This document shows, piece by piece, positions 35,883 through 46,607 of a stretch of DNA of 64,000 bases. The translations under genes were made by a program, and so were the position numbers. The notes beneath the pieces are model-generated. The model had not been told where the DNA came from. It searched no databases and saw only the letters and a program-made list of their open reading frames with translations. Source of the stretch: an uncultured Sporosarcina sp. (GTDB lineage Bacteria; Bacillota; Bacilli; Bacillales_A; Planococcaceae); assembly GCA_947644645.1 (NCBI GenBank), contig CANSAF010000002.1, forward strand, positions 79,500 to 143,499, read 5' to 3'. Each line of letters begins with the position of its first letter. The first letter of the stretch is position 1.

Positions 35883-35973
35883 AAAAGTTAGTCCATTATT
35901 TCGGAATGGTAGAATTTTGTTTTTTTAGAAAAACTTTGTTAAGCTTACAGAAAAAGAAGAAGGTTGTGTCGAC

Positions 35974-36744
35974 ATGATTGTTAGAGAAGAAAAATGGCAA
36001 AACATCCCCCTTTTACATATTGTTGAAGATGAATTTGAAACAAAAGAAATTCCAACTGTAATTTTTTTCCACGGTTTTACCAGTGCCAAAGAACATAATT
36101 TACATTATGCCTATAATTTAGCTAAAAAAGGTATCCGTGTTTTATTGCCAGACTCGCATTTACATGGCAGCCGCGGAGAAAACTTAGACGAAGTAGAATT
36201 GGCACTTCGTTTTTGGGAAATCGTCATTACAAATATTGAAGAACTTAAAGTCCTTCGTGAAACGCTTTTGGAAAAGGGACTCATCTCGACCGAAAAAATT
36301 GGCGTAGGCGGTACGTCGATGGGCGGCATTACAACACTTGGGGCACTGAAAATATACGACTGGATTTCGGCATCTACAGTGATGATGGGTGCGCCTGGTT
36401 TCGTCGAACTAGCAAAAGCTCAAGTGAAACAATTCGAGAAAAAAGGCTTTAAAATTCCAATTTCTAAAGAAGAACGCGCGAAGCTTTTCGAACATTTAGC
36501 GATATTCGACTTAACGAAAGCGCCAGAAGCTTTAAAAGGAAGACCGGTTTATTTCTGGCATGGAAAAAATGACCCAGTCGTTCCGTATCGTCCAACTTAT
36601 CAATTTTATGAACAAACAAAAGAATTATATGAAGAAAACCCGATGAATTTTGTTTTTGATGTGGATGAAACAGCAAGTCATTCCGTTACGCGTGCGGGCA
36701 TGTTGGCAGCAGTCAATTGGATGTCAACTCATTTGAATGAATAA
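35974..36744 (+). CDS. yitV: Alpha/beta hydrolase, YitV-like esterase
   Basis: The 256-residue hydrolase has an oxyanion segment FFHGFTSAKEHNL, the nucleophile elbow GGTSMGG, an acid in YFWHGKNDPVVP and a late histidine in ASHSVTR, so the triad is complete. Substrate unknown. It is divergent from yitU and followed by yitW, as in B. subtilis. Confidence 0.9.
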   Translation: MIVREEKWQNIPLLHIVEDEFETKEIPTVIFFHGFTSAKEHNLHYAYNLAKKGIRVLLPDSHLHGSRGENLDEVELALRFWEIVITNIEELKVLRETLLEKGLISTEKIGVGGTSMGGITTLGALKIYDWISASTVMMGAPGFVELAKAQVKQFEKKGFKIPISKEERAKLFEHLAIFDLTKAPEALKGRPVYFWHGKNDPVVPYRPTYQFYEQTKELYEENPMNFVFDVDETASHSVTRAGMLAAVNWMSTHLNE

Positions 36745-36795
36745 GAAAATCCTGTTATGATGGGAATTAAGAAGAGAACGGAAAGGAAGATGAAG

Positions 36796-37104
36796 ATGAG
36801 CGAAGCAATGAAAGAAAGTATGATGGGCGCAATTGAAAACGTAATTGACCCAGAACTTGGGATTGATATTGTGAACTTAGGACTTGTTTATGATGTTGAG
36901 CTTGATGACGAAGGAAAAGCAATCGTTACAATGACTTTAACGTCAATGGGTTGTCCAATGGGCCCACAAATTGTTGGTGGCGTTGAACAAGAACTACGTG
37001 AACTACCTGAAGTCAAAGATGTCGAAGTAAATATCGTCTGGAGTCCGCCTTGGTCAAAAGACAATATGTCACGCTATGCAAAAATGGCATTAGGCGTTAG
37101 ATAA
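36796..37104 (+). CDS. yitW: MIP18/DUF59 family iron-sulfur assembly protein (YitW/SufT-like)
   Basis: This 102-residue protein starts MSEAMKESMMGAIENVIDPE and has the family core DPELGIDIVNLGLVYDV and TLTSMGCPMGPQI with the conserved cysteine. DUF59 proteins help mature iron-sulfur proteins. ATG 36796 lies eight bases behind AAAGGA. Its stop codon is the first triplet of a repeat element. Confidence 0.92.
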   Translation: MSEAMKESMMGAIENVIDPELGIDIVNLGLVYDVELDDEGKAIVTMTLTSMGCPMGPQIVGGVEQELRELPEVKDVEVNIVWSPPWSKDNMSRYAKMALGVR

Positions 37105-37163
37105 AATGAAACTTCAATCAGTGGGGGGCTTCATCCTCCACTGATTGTTAATATGGAATAAAA
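37102..37163. repeat. Post-stop repeat element, short copy
   Basis: This 62-bp copy starts at the yitW stop (TAAAATGAAACTTCAATCAG), forms the hairpin AATCAGTGGGGGG / CCTCCACTGATT, and ends ATGGAATAAAA. Confidence 0.72.
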
Positions 37164-37171
37164 TAATGAAC

Positions 37172-37216
37172 GAAACTGTACAACGCATATTTTTCCGTTG
37201 TGCAGTTTTTTTATTT
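37172..37216 (+). terminator. Terminator after yitW
   Basis: ACTGTACAACG pairs with CGTTGTGCAGT, then seven T. Confidence 0.8.
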
Positions 37217-37221
37217 TGGGA

Positions 37222-37263
37222 AATAAAAAAGAAAGGTGTTCTTAGCAAATAAGAATCCTTTCT
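37222..37263 (-). terminator. Terminator after the DUF2929 gene
   Basis: On the minus strand GAAAGGATTCTTA pairs with AAGAACACCTTTC, then TTTTTTATT. Confidence 0.82.
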
Positions 37264-37276
37264 CTTTATAAAAATA

Positions 37277-37459
37277 TTAGTGATCAGCGACTTCTTCGTT
37301 AGGAATTGCTTCACCTAAAGCGATAACAAGAACAGCTGTGACAAGAGCAATGACAACACCCGCTTGTAAGTCGAATGGAACGTTCGCGATTGAACCAACT
37401 ACATAATTTAGTAATGTGATTAAACCGAATGACCAAATGAATGCCATAATAAATTTCAA
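37277..37459 (-). CDS. DUF2929-type small membrane protein
   Basis: This 60-residue protein has two helices (about 3-22 and 30-49) separated by a short loop, with an acidic tail. The pattern FIMAFIWSFGLITLLNYVVGS resembles DUF2929 proteins encoded near fabH in Bacillales. AGAGGTG precedes the ATG. Function unknown. Confidence 0.72.
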   Translation of the reverse strand: MKFIMAFIWSFGLITLLNYVVGSIANVPFDLQAGVVIALVTAVLVIALGEAIPNEEVADH

Positions 37460-37572
37460 CGATTTTCACCTCTATATAACTATTTCTTTTACGATTGTAT
37501 CATAGCATGTACAATTCTGAAACATTTAATTCAACAAAGAAAAAATGGATTTGACTAAATCGTGTCCGTTAG

Positions 37573-37601
37573 TTGTAAAACACTTTCAAATCTTTTATAC
37601 T
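37573..37601 (+). promoter_or_regulatory. SigA promoter for fabH-fabF
   Basis: TTGTAA at 37573-37578, 17 bases, TATACT at 37596-37601. Confidence 0.8.
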
Positions 37602-37617
37602 TAATACCAGGTACTAA
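37601..37617. promoter_or_regulatory. FapR operator
   Basis: TTAATACCAGGTACTAA is a close match to the 17-bp FapR palindrome (read on the minus strand TTAGTACCTGGTATTAA). It overlaps the -10 end and start site of the fabH promoter, so FapR bound there would block it; malonyl-CoA should relieve repression. Confidence 0.9.
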
Positions 37618-37647
37618 TAATAGATGACAATGAACGGGGGAAATTGA

Positions 37648-38580
37648 ATGAGCGCTGGTTTAATAGGCGTCGGGAAATTTGTGCCGCCATATAAGCTGAC
37701 TAACGAAGAGCTAGAAAACCGTATGGATACTTCTGATGAATGGATTCGTACGATGACAGGAATTGAAGAAAGACGCATTGCAGATGATGAAACGGATACG
37801 TCTGCTATGGCGTATTTTGCTGCGAAAGACGCGATTGAAGATGCTGGATTACAACCGGAAGACATCGATTTAATCTTAGTGGCAACGGTCACACCAGATC
37901 GACCCTTCCCAGCTGTTTCAACGATGATTCAACATAAATTAGGCGCAACAAATGCTGCTGCTATGGATATTTCGGCTGCATGTTCAGGATTTATGTATGG
38001 CATTATTACGGCCAAGCAATTTATCGAGACAAATGCATACAAACATGTATTGGTCGTAGGTGTTGAAAAACTTTCTAAAATTATGGATTGGGAAGACCGT
38101 AATACAGCTGTTCTTTTCGGTGATGGGGCAGGTGCGGCAGTAGTCGGGCAAGTAAGCGAAGGCCGCGGTATTTTATCTTTTGAACTAGGCGCAGATGGAT
38201 CAGGTGGAAAGCATTTATACCAAGATGAATATATTCAAATGAATGGACGCGAAGTCTTTAAGTTTGCCGTTCGTCAAATGGGGCAATCCGCGGTAAATGT
38301 TATTGAAAAAGCAGGCTTAACGAAAGATGAAGTCGATTATTTAATTCCACATCAAGCGAATATTCGTATAATGGAAGCATCTCGTGAAAGACTAGAATTA
38401 CCAATTGAAAAAATGTCCAAAACGATTCATAAATACGGCAATACATCGGCTGCATCTATTCCGATTTCACTTATTGATGACTTAGCGGATGGTAAAATTA
38501 AAGATGATGATGTTATTGTATTTGTTGGATTTGGTGGCGGTTTAACTTGGGGCGCAGTTTGCCTTCGTTGGGGAAAATAA
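37648..38580 (+). CDS. fabH: 3-oxoacyl-ACP synthase III
   Basis: FabH condenses acyl-CoA primers with malonyl-ACP to start fatty acid synthesis; in Bacillales it chooses branched primers. The 310-residue product has the catalytic cysteine in AACSGFMYG, histidine in PHQANIRI and asparagine in GNTSAASIP. It is first in a FapR-controlled operon with fabF. Confidence 0.97.
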   Translation: MSAGLIGVGKFVPPYKLTNEELENRMDTSDEWIRTMTGIEERRIADDETDTSAMAYFAAKDAIEDAGLQPEDIDLILVATVTPDRPFPAVSTMIQHKLGATNAAAMDISAACSGFMYGIITAKQFIETNAYKHVLVVGVEKLSKIMDWEDRNTAVLFGDGAGAAVVGQVSEGRGILSFELGADGSGGKHLYQDEYIQMNGREVFKFAVRQMGQSAVNVIEKAGLTKDEVDYLIPHQANIRIMEASRERLELPIEKMSKTIHKYGNTSAASIPISLIDDLADGKIKDDDVIVFVGFGGGLTWGAVCLRWGK

Positions 38581-38623
38581 AACAATTATCAAAATGACTT
38601 GATCAATGAAAGGAAGTATAGAC

Positions 38624-39862
38624 ATGAGTGCAAGACGTGTAGTTGTAACTGGAATTGGTGCTGTTTCTCCGGTAGGAAATAGTGCAGAAGAATCTTGGGA
38701 AGCAGTGATTAATGGGAAGTCAGGAATTGGTGCATTAACAAGATTAGACGCAGAACAATTTCCGGTAAAAGTTGCTGCAGAAGTGAAAGACTTTGACATT
38801 GAACAATATATTGATCGTAAAGAAGCGCGTAAAATGGACCGCTTTACGCATTATGCGTTAGCAGCGTCGATTATGGCGATGAAAGATGCAAATTTAGAAA
38901 CATTAGATGAAGAAACAGCACTTAGAACGGGTGTCTGGATTGGTTCGGGAATTGGCGGCATGGAAACACATGAACAACAATTTGAACTGTTTCAAAAAAG
39001 GGGCTATCGCCGTGTCAGCCCATTCTTTGTGCCGATGATGATTCCGGATATGGCTTCTGGTCAAGTTTCGATTCATTTTGGTGCAAAAGGCATTAACTCT
39101 TGTTCGGTAACGGCATGTGCATCTGGCACAAACTCTATCGGGGATGCATTTGAAGTCATTCGCCGCGGAGATGCAGATGTGATGATTTCTGGCGGTGCAG
39201 AAGCGCCGATTACAACGATGGCTGTCGCAGGTTTCTGTGCGAATAAAGCATTATCGATGAATCCAGATCCAGCGACTGCATCACGTCCATTCGATGCAAA
39301 TCGTGACGGTTTTATCATCGGTGAAGGTGCTGGAATTGTTATTCTTGAAGAATATGAGCATGCGGTAAAACGCGGTGCGAAAATTTATGCAGAAGTCGTT
39401 GGCTATGGTTCAACGGGCGATGCGCATCATATTACAGCGCCAGCTCCAGAAGGTGAAGGAGCAGCAAGAGCAATGCAACAAGCGCTCGAACAAAGCGGTG
39501 CGGATTTAACAGAAGTTGGTTATATTAACGCACACGGAACAAGTACACCATATAATGATGAATTTGAAACGATGGCTGCCAAAACAGTATTCGGCGATCA
39601 CGCGAAAAACTTAATGATCAGTTCAACGAAGTCAATGACAGGTCATTTATTAGGCGCAGCGGGCGGATTAGAAGCAATCTTTACAGTAAAAGCATTACAA
39701 GAAGGCATTGTACCGCCAACAATGAACTACGAAACACCAGATGAGAAATGTGATTTAGACTACGTGCCAAATGAAGCGCGTAAAGCAGATGTTAAATATG
39801 CAATGAGCAACTCACTTGGTTTCGGTGGTCATAACGCGTCATTAATGTTTAAGAAAATTTAA
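38624..39862 (+). CDS. fabF: 3-oxoacyl-ACP synthase II
   Basis: FabF elongates acyl-ACP with malonyl-ACP. The 412-residue product has catalytic cysteine in TACASGTNS and histidines in [11 protein letters not shown] and [15 protein letters not shown] 38624 follows AAAGGAAG at seven bases. It is cotranscribed with fabH. Confidence 0.97.
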   Translation: MSARRVVVTGIGAVSPVGNSAEESWEAVINGKSGIGALTRLDAEQFPVKVAAEVKDFDIEQYIDRKEARKMDRFTHYALAASIMAMKDANLETLDEETALRTGVWIGSGIGGMETHEQQFELFQKRGYRRVSPFFVPMMIPDMASGQVSIHFGAKGINSCSVTACASGTNSIGDAFEVIRRGDADVMISGGAEAPITTMAVAGFCANKALSMNPDPATASRPFDANRDGFIIGEGAGIVILEEYEHAVKRGAKIYAEVVGYGSTGDAHHITAPAPEGEGAARAMQQALEQSGADLTEVGYINAHGTSTPYNDEFETMAAKTVFGDHAKNLMISSTKSMTGHLLGAAGGLEAIFTVKALQEGIVPPTMNYETPDEKCDLDYVPNEARKADVKYAMSNSLGFGGHNASLMFKKI

Positions 39863-39865
39863 GGG

Positions 39866-39921
39866 AGGCTGACAAGAAAGTCATAGAGCGTGACTTTCTT
39901 GTCGCCTCGTTTTTTTTTCGT
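39866..39921 (+). terminator. Terminator after fabF
   Basis: GGCTGACAAGAAAGTC pairs with GACTTTCTTGTCGCC, then CGT9. It has the GTC-GAC core. Confidence 0.9.
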
Positions 39922-39942
39922 TTTTGTGAAAGGGGAGAGGTG

Positions 39943-39998
39943 ATTCTCTAAAGTTCGGAGGTAATTCTCCTAAGTTCAGGTGTTATTCGCCTAAGTCA
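39943..39998. repeat. Intergenic tandem array with 21-bp period, locus 4 (three units)
   Basis: ATTCTCTAAAGTTC at 39943, ATTCTCCTAAGTTC at 39964 and ATTCGCCTAAGTC at 39985 are exactly 21 bases apart. On the other strand the units read GAACTTNGGNGAAT, related to locus 2. Confidence 0.78.
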
Positions 39999-40088
39999 AA
40001 AAGATTCTCCTTCTAAAAAAACACCCCCTCTTCAAAGACTAAATCACCTGCAATGGCGCATATAGTCTATGAAAAGGGGGATGTTTTT

Positions 40089-41525
<1,437 letters not shown>

Positions 41526-41575
41526 CGTCAAAGCTTTTTATATAAGGAAATTTCGAATTTATTTTAATTAGTTGT

Positions 41576-41604
41576 ATTATAATTCTAATTCTATTTTTAT
41601 GCAA
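41576..41604 (-). promoter_or_regulatory. SigA promoter of the trpS leader
   Basis: On the minus strand TTGCAT, 17 bases, TATAAT; start near 41569. Confidence 0.8.
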
Positions 41605-42038
41605 CTAATAATCTTTTGATGTTCAAGAAAAAAGGTTTCGTTTTCATTTTATTAGGGGACAATAAGAAACAAGGAAAAGATTTATTTTCAATCTTTTTTG
41701 AAACCTTTTTCGATTTCAAACGTACTATTAGTGAAAGCAAAAATCATTTTCAATACAATGTGACTAAATGAGAATATGCAAAAATAGTAAAACAGATGTT
41801 TATAAAAAAAGCTCGGCGGGTATAACAGTTGAAGAATCGATTTATAACAGAAAAAACGCCATAAAATCAATTATATTGCTAAAATGTGACGTTGTATGAT
41901 TATTTTCAAATTAATTTTAAAAAGCTGTTTTAATCATTAAGGAAATTGTGTATAATAGAACTAAGGAACTTTAGTTTACAATTAATCTAATTTAATGATA
42001 AATAAAGAACGAACCGATTCGAAAGGAAGTGTCAGTGT
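41605..42038. other. AT-rich spacer between trpS and spx
   Basis: No gene is supported in these 434 bases. The only element I can name is a candidate spx promoter: TTTTAA at 41928-41933, 17 bases, TATAAT at 41951-41956. In B. subtilis spx has several stress promoters, so more may be hidden here. Confidence 0.55.
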
Positions 42039-42437
42039 ATGATGGTAACATTATTTACGTCACCGAGCTGTACGTCATGTAGGAAGGCAAAAGCATGGCT
42101 GGAGGAACATGATATTCCGTATACAGAGCGAAATATTTTTTCCGAACCTTTGAACATCGATGAAATAAAAGAAATACTACGTATGACTGAGGACGGGACT
42201 GATGAAATTATTTCAACTCGTTCAAAGATTTACCAAAAATTAAATGTAGATGTTGAAAGTTTACCGCTTCAACGCCTTTATGAATTAATACAGGAACATC
42301 CAGGGCTCTTAAGAAGACCAATCATTCTTGATGAAAAGAGACTGCAAGTAGGGTATAATGAAGATGAAATTAGACGGTTCCTCCCACGAAAAGTAAGGGC
42401 ATATCAATTGCTTGAAGCAAGGCGCATGGTTAACTAA
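42039..42437 (+). CDS. spx: Redox-sensitive RNA polymerase-binding regulator Spx
   Basis: Spx binds the alpha subunit C-terminal domain of RNA polymerase and activates thiol-stress genes. The 132-residue ArsC-fold product is almost identical in pattern to B. subtilis Spx: the redox switch CTSC near the N-terminus, [18 protein letters not shown] and [10 protein letters not shown]. SpxH, encoded about 5 kb downstream, is the ClpXP adaptor that keeps Spx low. ATG 42039 follows AAAGGAAG. Confidence 0.97.
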   Translation: MMVTLFTSPSCTSCRKAKAWLEEHDIPYTERNIFSEPLNIDEIKEILRMTEDGTDEIISTRSKIYQKLNVDVESLPLQRLYELIQEHPGLLRRPIILDEKRLQVGYNEDEIRRFLPRKVRAYQLLEARRMVN

Positions 42438-42448
42438 GTAAATGAATT

Positions 42449-42507
42449 TAAAAGCTGATAGGGAGGAGATTGTAAATTCCGAATACCTATCGGCTTTTCT
42501 CTTTCCC
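42449..42507 (+). terminator. Terminator after spx
   Basis: AAAAGCTGATAGG pairs with CCTATCGGCTTTT across a loop of about 23 bases; a T-rich tail follows. Confidence 0.75.
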
Positions 42508-42671
42508 TTGCATTCGTGCAGAATGTTTTCTACAATGACTTAAATGAGATTTGGCATAGAAACCCTTACAAAAGTCGAGGAGTCATCATATAGTAAGTAA
42601 GAGGCGTTGTAGGTGAAGGACATTCAAATCGTCGGAATTTAAATATTGGATACAGGGAGGGAGAGATTAGA

Positions 42672-43328
42672 ATGGAAATAGAACGTATTAATGACGATAC
42701 TGTAAAGTTTTTTCTGTCATATGTTGATATAGAAGAGCGTGGATTTACACGTGAAGAAATTTGGAATAACCGTGAAAGAAGCGAAGAACTTTTTTGGGAA
42801 ATGATGGACGAAATTAATGAACAATCAGATTTTGCCGTAGAAGGTCCGCTTTGGATTCAAGTGCATTCGAAAAATGATGGCATTGAAGTAACCGTCACAA
42901 AAGCGGTTGCAGATAATGACGAACTACTCAATTCTCCAATGTATAATGAAGGGCTGAATAATGTATTTAAAGAGCAATCGGACGGTACATTTGAAAGTAT
43001 AGAGGATCTTTTAAGAAATAGTTTAGAAACAGATGGCGAATGGGCTGAAAACACATTTATTTTCAATGAATTTGAAGACGTCATTCAAATTGCTAGCCGC
43101 ATGCATCAGTTTCAAGCGAAAACAGCCTTATATGTGCATGAGGACGACTATTATTTACATGTCGAATACGATTTAGATTTGATGACGAATGAAGATAAAA
43201 CGAATATGTTTAGCGTCTTATCTGAATTTGCGCGTCCAGCTAGTATGACAATCCATAGACTTCAAGAATATGGAAAAGTCATCTTTGACAAAGATGTATT
43301 TACACAAATAGAAAAATACTTTAATTGA
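42672..43328 (+). CDS. mecA: Adaptor protein MecA
   Basis: MecA delivers ComK and other substrates to ClpCP. The 218-residue product has the N-terminal substrate-binding domain (MEIERINDDTVKFFLSYVDI, then GFTREEIWNNRERSEELFWE), an acidic linker and the C-terminal ClpC-binding domain. It follows spx as in B. subtilis. Confidence 0.95.
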   Translation: MEIERINDDTVKFFLSYVDIEERGFTREEIWNNRERSEELFWEMMDEINEQSDFAVEGPLWIQVHSKNDGIEVTVTKAVADNDELLNSPMYNEGLNNVFKEQSDGTFESIEDLLRNSLETDGEWAENTFIFNEFEDVIQIASRMHQFQAKTALYVHEDDYYLHVEYDLDLMTNEDKTNMFSVLSEFARPASMTIHRLQEYGKVIFDKDVFTQIEKYFN

Positions 43329-43429
43329 TAGATTGATTTGAAACGTTTTAGAGAGTGTTATATTCTAAAGCGTTTTTTTATTTGTATTCTAGTTGGAATT
43401 TTCTTATAATTGAAGCGGAGGTGGTCGAA

Positions 43430-44575
43430 ATTTTAATTGCTAAAACAAATGAAGGTAATTATGTTCAGCTCATCGGACGCATATCGAAAGAAGATTTAAA
43501 AAGTATGCGTAAATCATTAACGTTTTATTGTCCACAATGTCAGGAACAGGTTTTATTGAAAGTTGGAGAGTTTAAAATTCCCCATTTTGCTCATGTCCGA
43601 CATTCAACTTGCCAGTCTTTCTTTTCGGAAGGTGAATCTGCCGTTCATTTAGCGGGTAAGCAGCAATTGTACACATTTTTTCAGCGGCATCATTTGACTG
43701 TACAATTAGAACCTTTTCTAGAAAAGCTATCTCAACGTCCAGATTTACTTATTGAAACACCTACCGAGCAAATTCCAGTAGAATTTCAATGTAGTTCTAT
43801 CTCGACTTCCGAAATTGCGCGAAGAACAGCAGGTTATGAAAAGTTTTCACTAAAACCCATTTGGATTTTACAGACGCCTAAACAGCTCCAACAATTTCCC
43901 CAAGGCGCGATGATTTACTCCCTCTCTCGTTTTGAAGAAAGTTTTTTGATCCATTCTACGATGGGACAAACTTTACTTTTTACATATGATGCTTATTCGA
44001 GAAAATTCCACTACGTTAGTTTTCTGATGCATATAGAAGGTCGGAAATTTATCGGGAATCATCGTACACTTTCCTTAGAAAATCAGTCTTTCCCTTTTCT
44101 GCTTCCTAAAAAATTAACAAAAGATGAGCTTCAACATTATTATGCACTGTATGCTTCTTCACGCCTGAAATTTTTACGAAATCGAATTCTGTATAATCGA
44201 AAGGGGATTAACGATTCTTTTTTACGAAATTGCTATCAGTTACGCATCGTTCCAAGTGAATTGCCTTTATGGATTGGCGCACCCATTACATTTGGCATGA
44301 TTTTTAAGGAGCATAATTGTGAATGGCAACTTGCGCTATTAAATTTTATTCATAAAAATAAATTGAAAATCGATGAAGTTACTGCGCAAGATCTTTATGA
44401 ATTCGCCTATGAATACGGAAATTTGGATCGTCTTGCGATATTGGCTTTTGAAAAGTATATAAAACTACTAATCCGATTGGGAATTACTTCTGTTTATGAT
44501 AAATTATCAGAAGAAGAATTTCGAGAAAAATTATTGGATTACTTGCAAAGTGAAGTGAAAATTGAGAAAATATGA
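43430..44575 (+). CDS. coiA: Competence protein CoiA-like nuclease, apparent ATT start codon
   Basis: CoiA is a competence-linked protein with a restriction-endonuclease-like core. The 381-residue product has a zinc-like segment (FYCPQCQ ... HFAHVRHSTC) and the nuclease core RPDLLIE ... IPVEFQCS. GGAGGTG at 43417-43423 is six bases before ATT 43430, and the ATT sits where family members have their first methionine (pattern M-L-x-A-x-T-x-x-G). The in-frame GTG 43421 lies inside the ribosome site; the next upstream candidate (43355) has no ribosome site. ATT initiation is the simplest reading. Confidence 0.8.
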   Translation: MLIAKTNEGNYVQLIGRISKEDLKSMRKSLTFYCPQCQEQVLLKVGEFKIPHFAHVRHSTCQSFFSEGESAVHLAGKQQLYTFFQRHHLTVQLEPFLEKLSQRPDLLIETPTEQIPVEFQCSSISTSEIARRTAGYEKFSLKPIWILQTPKQLQQFPQGAMIYSLSRFEESFLIHSTMGQTLLFTYDAYSRKFHYVSFLMHIEGRKFIGNHRTLSLENQSFPFLLPKKLTKDELQHYYALYASSRLKFLRNRILYNRKGINDSFLRNCYQLRIVPSELPLWIGAPITFGMIFKEHNCEWQLALLNFIHKNKLKIDEVTAQDLYEFAYEYGNLDRLAILAFEKYIKLLIRLGITSVYDKLSEEEFREKLLDYLQSEVKIEKI

Positions 44576-44617
44576 GTGGTTCGCAACTCGAAGTAGTTGA
44601 AGTTGAGGAGGATGGAA

Positions 44618-46429
44618 ATGTCTAAAAATAAATTATTAACACGTGATGAAGTGAAGGTTGAAGAAACATGGCGTCTTGAAGATATTTTTCCAACAGATGC
44701 AGAGTGGGAAAAAGAGTATGAGTCAGTAGCGGAGTACGCTAAGCGCGGTGCTACTTATGAAGGGACATTAAAAAACGGTTCGGCTGCATTGCTAGAAGCG
44801 TTAACGTACCGGGATGCTTTACTACAAAGACTGCGTCGATTAGGTGTTTATTCGCATTTGAAATCTGACCAAGATACGACAAACAGCTTTTATCAAGCGA
44901 TGGATGGCAGAATGAAAACCTTATTTGTCAACGTATCGACGACATTGTCTTTCTTTTTACCAGAATTATTATCAATTGAAGAAGCAACTTTAAATGAATG
45001 GATAGAAAATCACGAAGGCTTGAAATTGTATGCGCATGAATTGGAAGAGTTAAATGCGATGCGTCCACATGTATTGCCAGCGGAACAAGAAGCACTACTC
45101 GCACAATTATCGGAAGTAACGGATAATCCTTCAACGACATTTAGCATGTTAAATAATGCAGATTTAACATTCCCGAAAGTGAAAGATGAAGACGGGGAAG
45201 AAGTTGAGTTATCGCATGGTCGTTATATCGGATTTTTAGAAAGCGATCAACGTTCTGTTCGTGAAGAAGCGTTTAAAGCGATGTATTCGAAGTACGGCGA
45301 GTTTAAAAATACATTTGCATCGACTTTATCTGGAAATGTCAAAGGCAATAATGTTAACGCCAAAATTCGTAATCATGCATCAGCACGTGCGGCAGCGATG
45401 TCAAATAATCATATTCCTGAACAAGTGTATGAAAACCTAGTGTCAACGATTAATAAAAACGTGCACTTACTTCAACGTTATGTAGCACTTCGCAAAAAAG
45501 TTTTTGAATTAGACGACTTGCATATGTGGGATATGTATGCGCCGCTCGTTCAAGATGCAAATATGAAATACACATACGAAGAAGCCGCACAAACGATGCT
45601 AGAAAGCTTCCATCCACTTGGCGATGAATATGTATCAATCGTAAAGGAAGGTCTCGACAATCGTTGGGTAGACGTACGTGAAAATGTTGGTAAACGCTCA
45701 GGCGCTTATTCATCAGGGACTTATGGAACGAATCCATATATTTTAATGAATTGGCATGACAATGCGAGCAATTTATTTACGCTTGCGCATGAGTTCGGGC
45801 ATAGTGTCCATAGTTATTATTCGCGTAAATATCAGCCATTCGTCTATAGTGGCTATTCTATTTTTGTAGCGGAAGTTGCATCTACTGTGAATGAAGCAAT
45901 TTTAAATGATCATTTATTGAAAACAATTGATGATGAACAACAACGCATTTACTTGTTGAACTATTGGTTAGATGGGTTCCGCGGTACGGTCTTCCGTCAA
46001 ACAATGTTCGCGGAATTCGAGCATTTAATCCATCAACTAGATCAAGAAGGCGTGGCGCTCACAGCTGAGAAATTAACGGAAGAGTATTACGCGCTGAATA
46101 AGAAGTACTTTGGTGAAGATATGGTCATCGATGATGAAATCGGATTAGAATGGGCGAGAATTCCACATTTCTATTATAATTATTATGTTTATCAATATGC
46201 GACAGGTTATAGTGCCGCTGTTGCATTAAGTAACCAAATTTTATCTGAAGGTGAACCAGCAGTTGAACGCTATATTAACCATTTCTTGAAAGCAGGTTCT
46301 TCAGATTATCCGATTGAAGTGCTGAAAAAAGCAGGTGTCGATATGACAACGTCACAACCAATCGAAGAAGCATGCCGCGTCTTCGAGGAGAAATTAAATG
46401 AGTTAGAAGCTCTTTTATTAAAAAAGTAA
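44618..46429 (+). CDS. pepF: Oligoendopeptidase F (M3 family)
   Basis: PepF is a cytoplasmic zinc metallopeptidase degrading oligopeptides. The 603-residue product has the active-site HEFGH (LAHEFGHSVHS) and typical M3B segments such as YSSGTYGTNPYILMN. ATG 44618 lies six bases behind GAGGAGG. It follows coiA, as in B. subtilis. Confidence 0.97.
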   Translation: MSKNKLLTRDEVKVEETWRLEDIFPTDAEWEKEYESVAEYAKRGATYEGTLKNGSAALLEALTYRDALLQRLRRLGVYSHLKSDQDTTNSFYQAMDGRMKTLFVNVSTTLSFFLPELLSIEEATLNEWIENHEGLKLYAHELEELNAMRPHVLPAEQEALLAQLSEVTDNPSTTFSMLNNADLTFPKVKDEDGEEVELSHGRYIGFLESDQRSVREEAFKAMYSKYGEFKNTFASTLSGNVKGNNVNAKIRNHASARAAAMSNNHIPEQVYENLVSTINKNVHLLQRYVALRKKVFELDDLHMWDMYAPLVQDANMKYTYEEAAQTMLESFHPLGDEYVSIVKEGLDNRWVDVRENVGKRSGAYSSGTYGTNPYILMNWHDNASNLFTLAHEFGHSVHSYYSRKYQPFVYSGYSIFVAEVASTVNEAILNDHLLKTIDDEQQRIYLLNYWLDGFRGTVFRQTMFAEFEHLIHQLDQEGVALTAEKLTEEYYALNKKYFGEDMVIDDEIGLEWARIPHFYYNYYVYQYATGYSAAVALSNQILSEGEPAVERYINHFLKAGSSDYPIEVLKKAGVDMTTSQPIEEACRVFEEKLNELEALLLKK

Positions 46430-46438
46430 TTATATGAA

Positions 46439-46488
46439 GAAACCCTTTATACTTATATTGAAATATATAGGTGTAAAGGGTTTTATTT
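46439..46488 (+). terminator. Terminator after pepF
   Basis: AAACCCTTTATACTTATAT pairs with ATATAGGTGTAAAGGGTTT, then TATTTAT. Confidence 0.85.
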
Positions 46489-46538
46489 ATGGGTAATAAT
46501 TATATTTATATAGAAAAAAATAGGAAGAATTCCAACCA

Positions 46539-46601
46539 ATTGTGACAATCATGTTAAATTCATTGTGAAAAGTTGCCCTATCTATTATTTCGTGATAAAG
46601 T
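46539..46601 (+). promoter_or_regulatory. roxS promoter with tandem ATTGTGA sites
   Basis: ATTGTGA at 46539-46545 and 46562-46568 (23 bases apart) resemble ResD sites. TTGCCC at 46573-46578, 17 bases, and TAAAGT at 46596-46601 form a plausible promoter starting near 46608. Confidence 0.55.
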
Positions 46602-46607
46602 AAGGAT

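Noticed and set aside
41688-41870. 60-codon minus-strand reading frame upstream of spx
   Set aside because: It has no ribosome site, unusual composition and lies in an AT-rich regulatory spacer.
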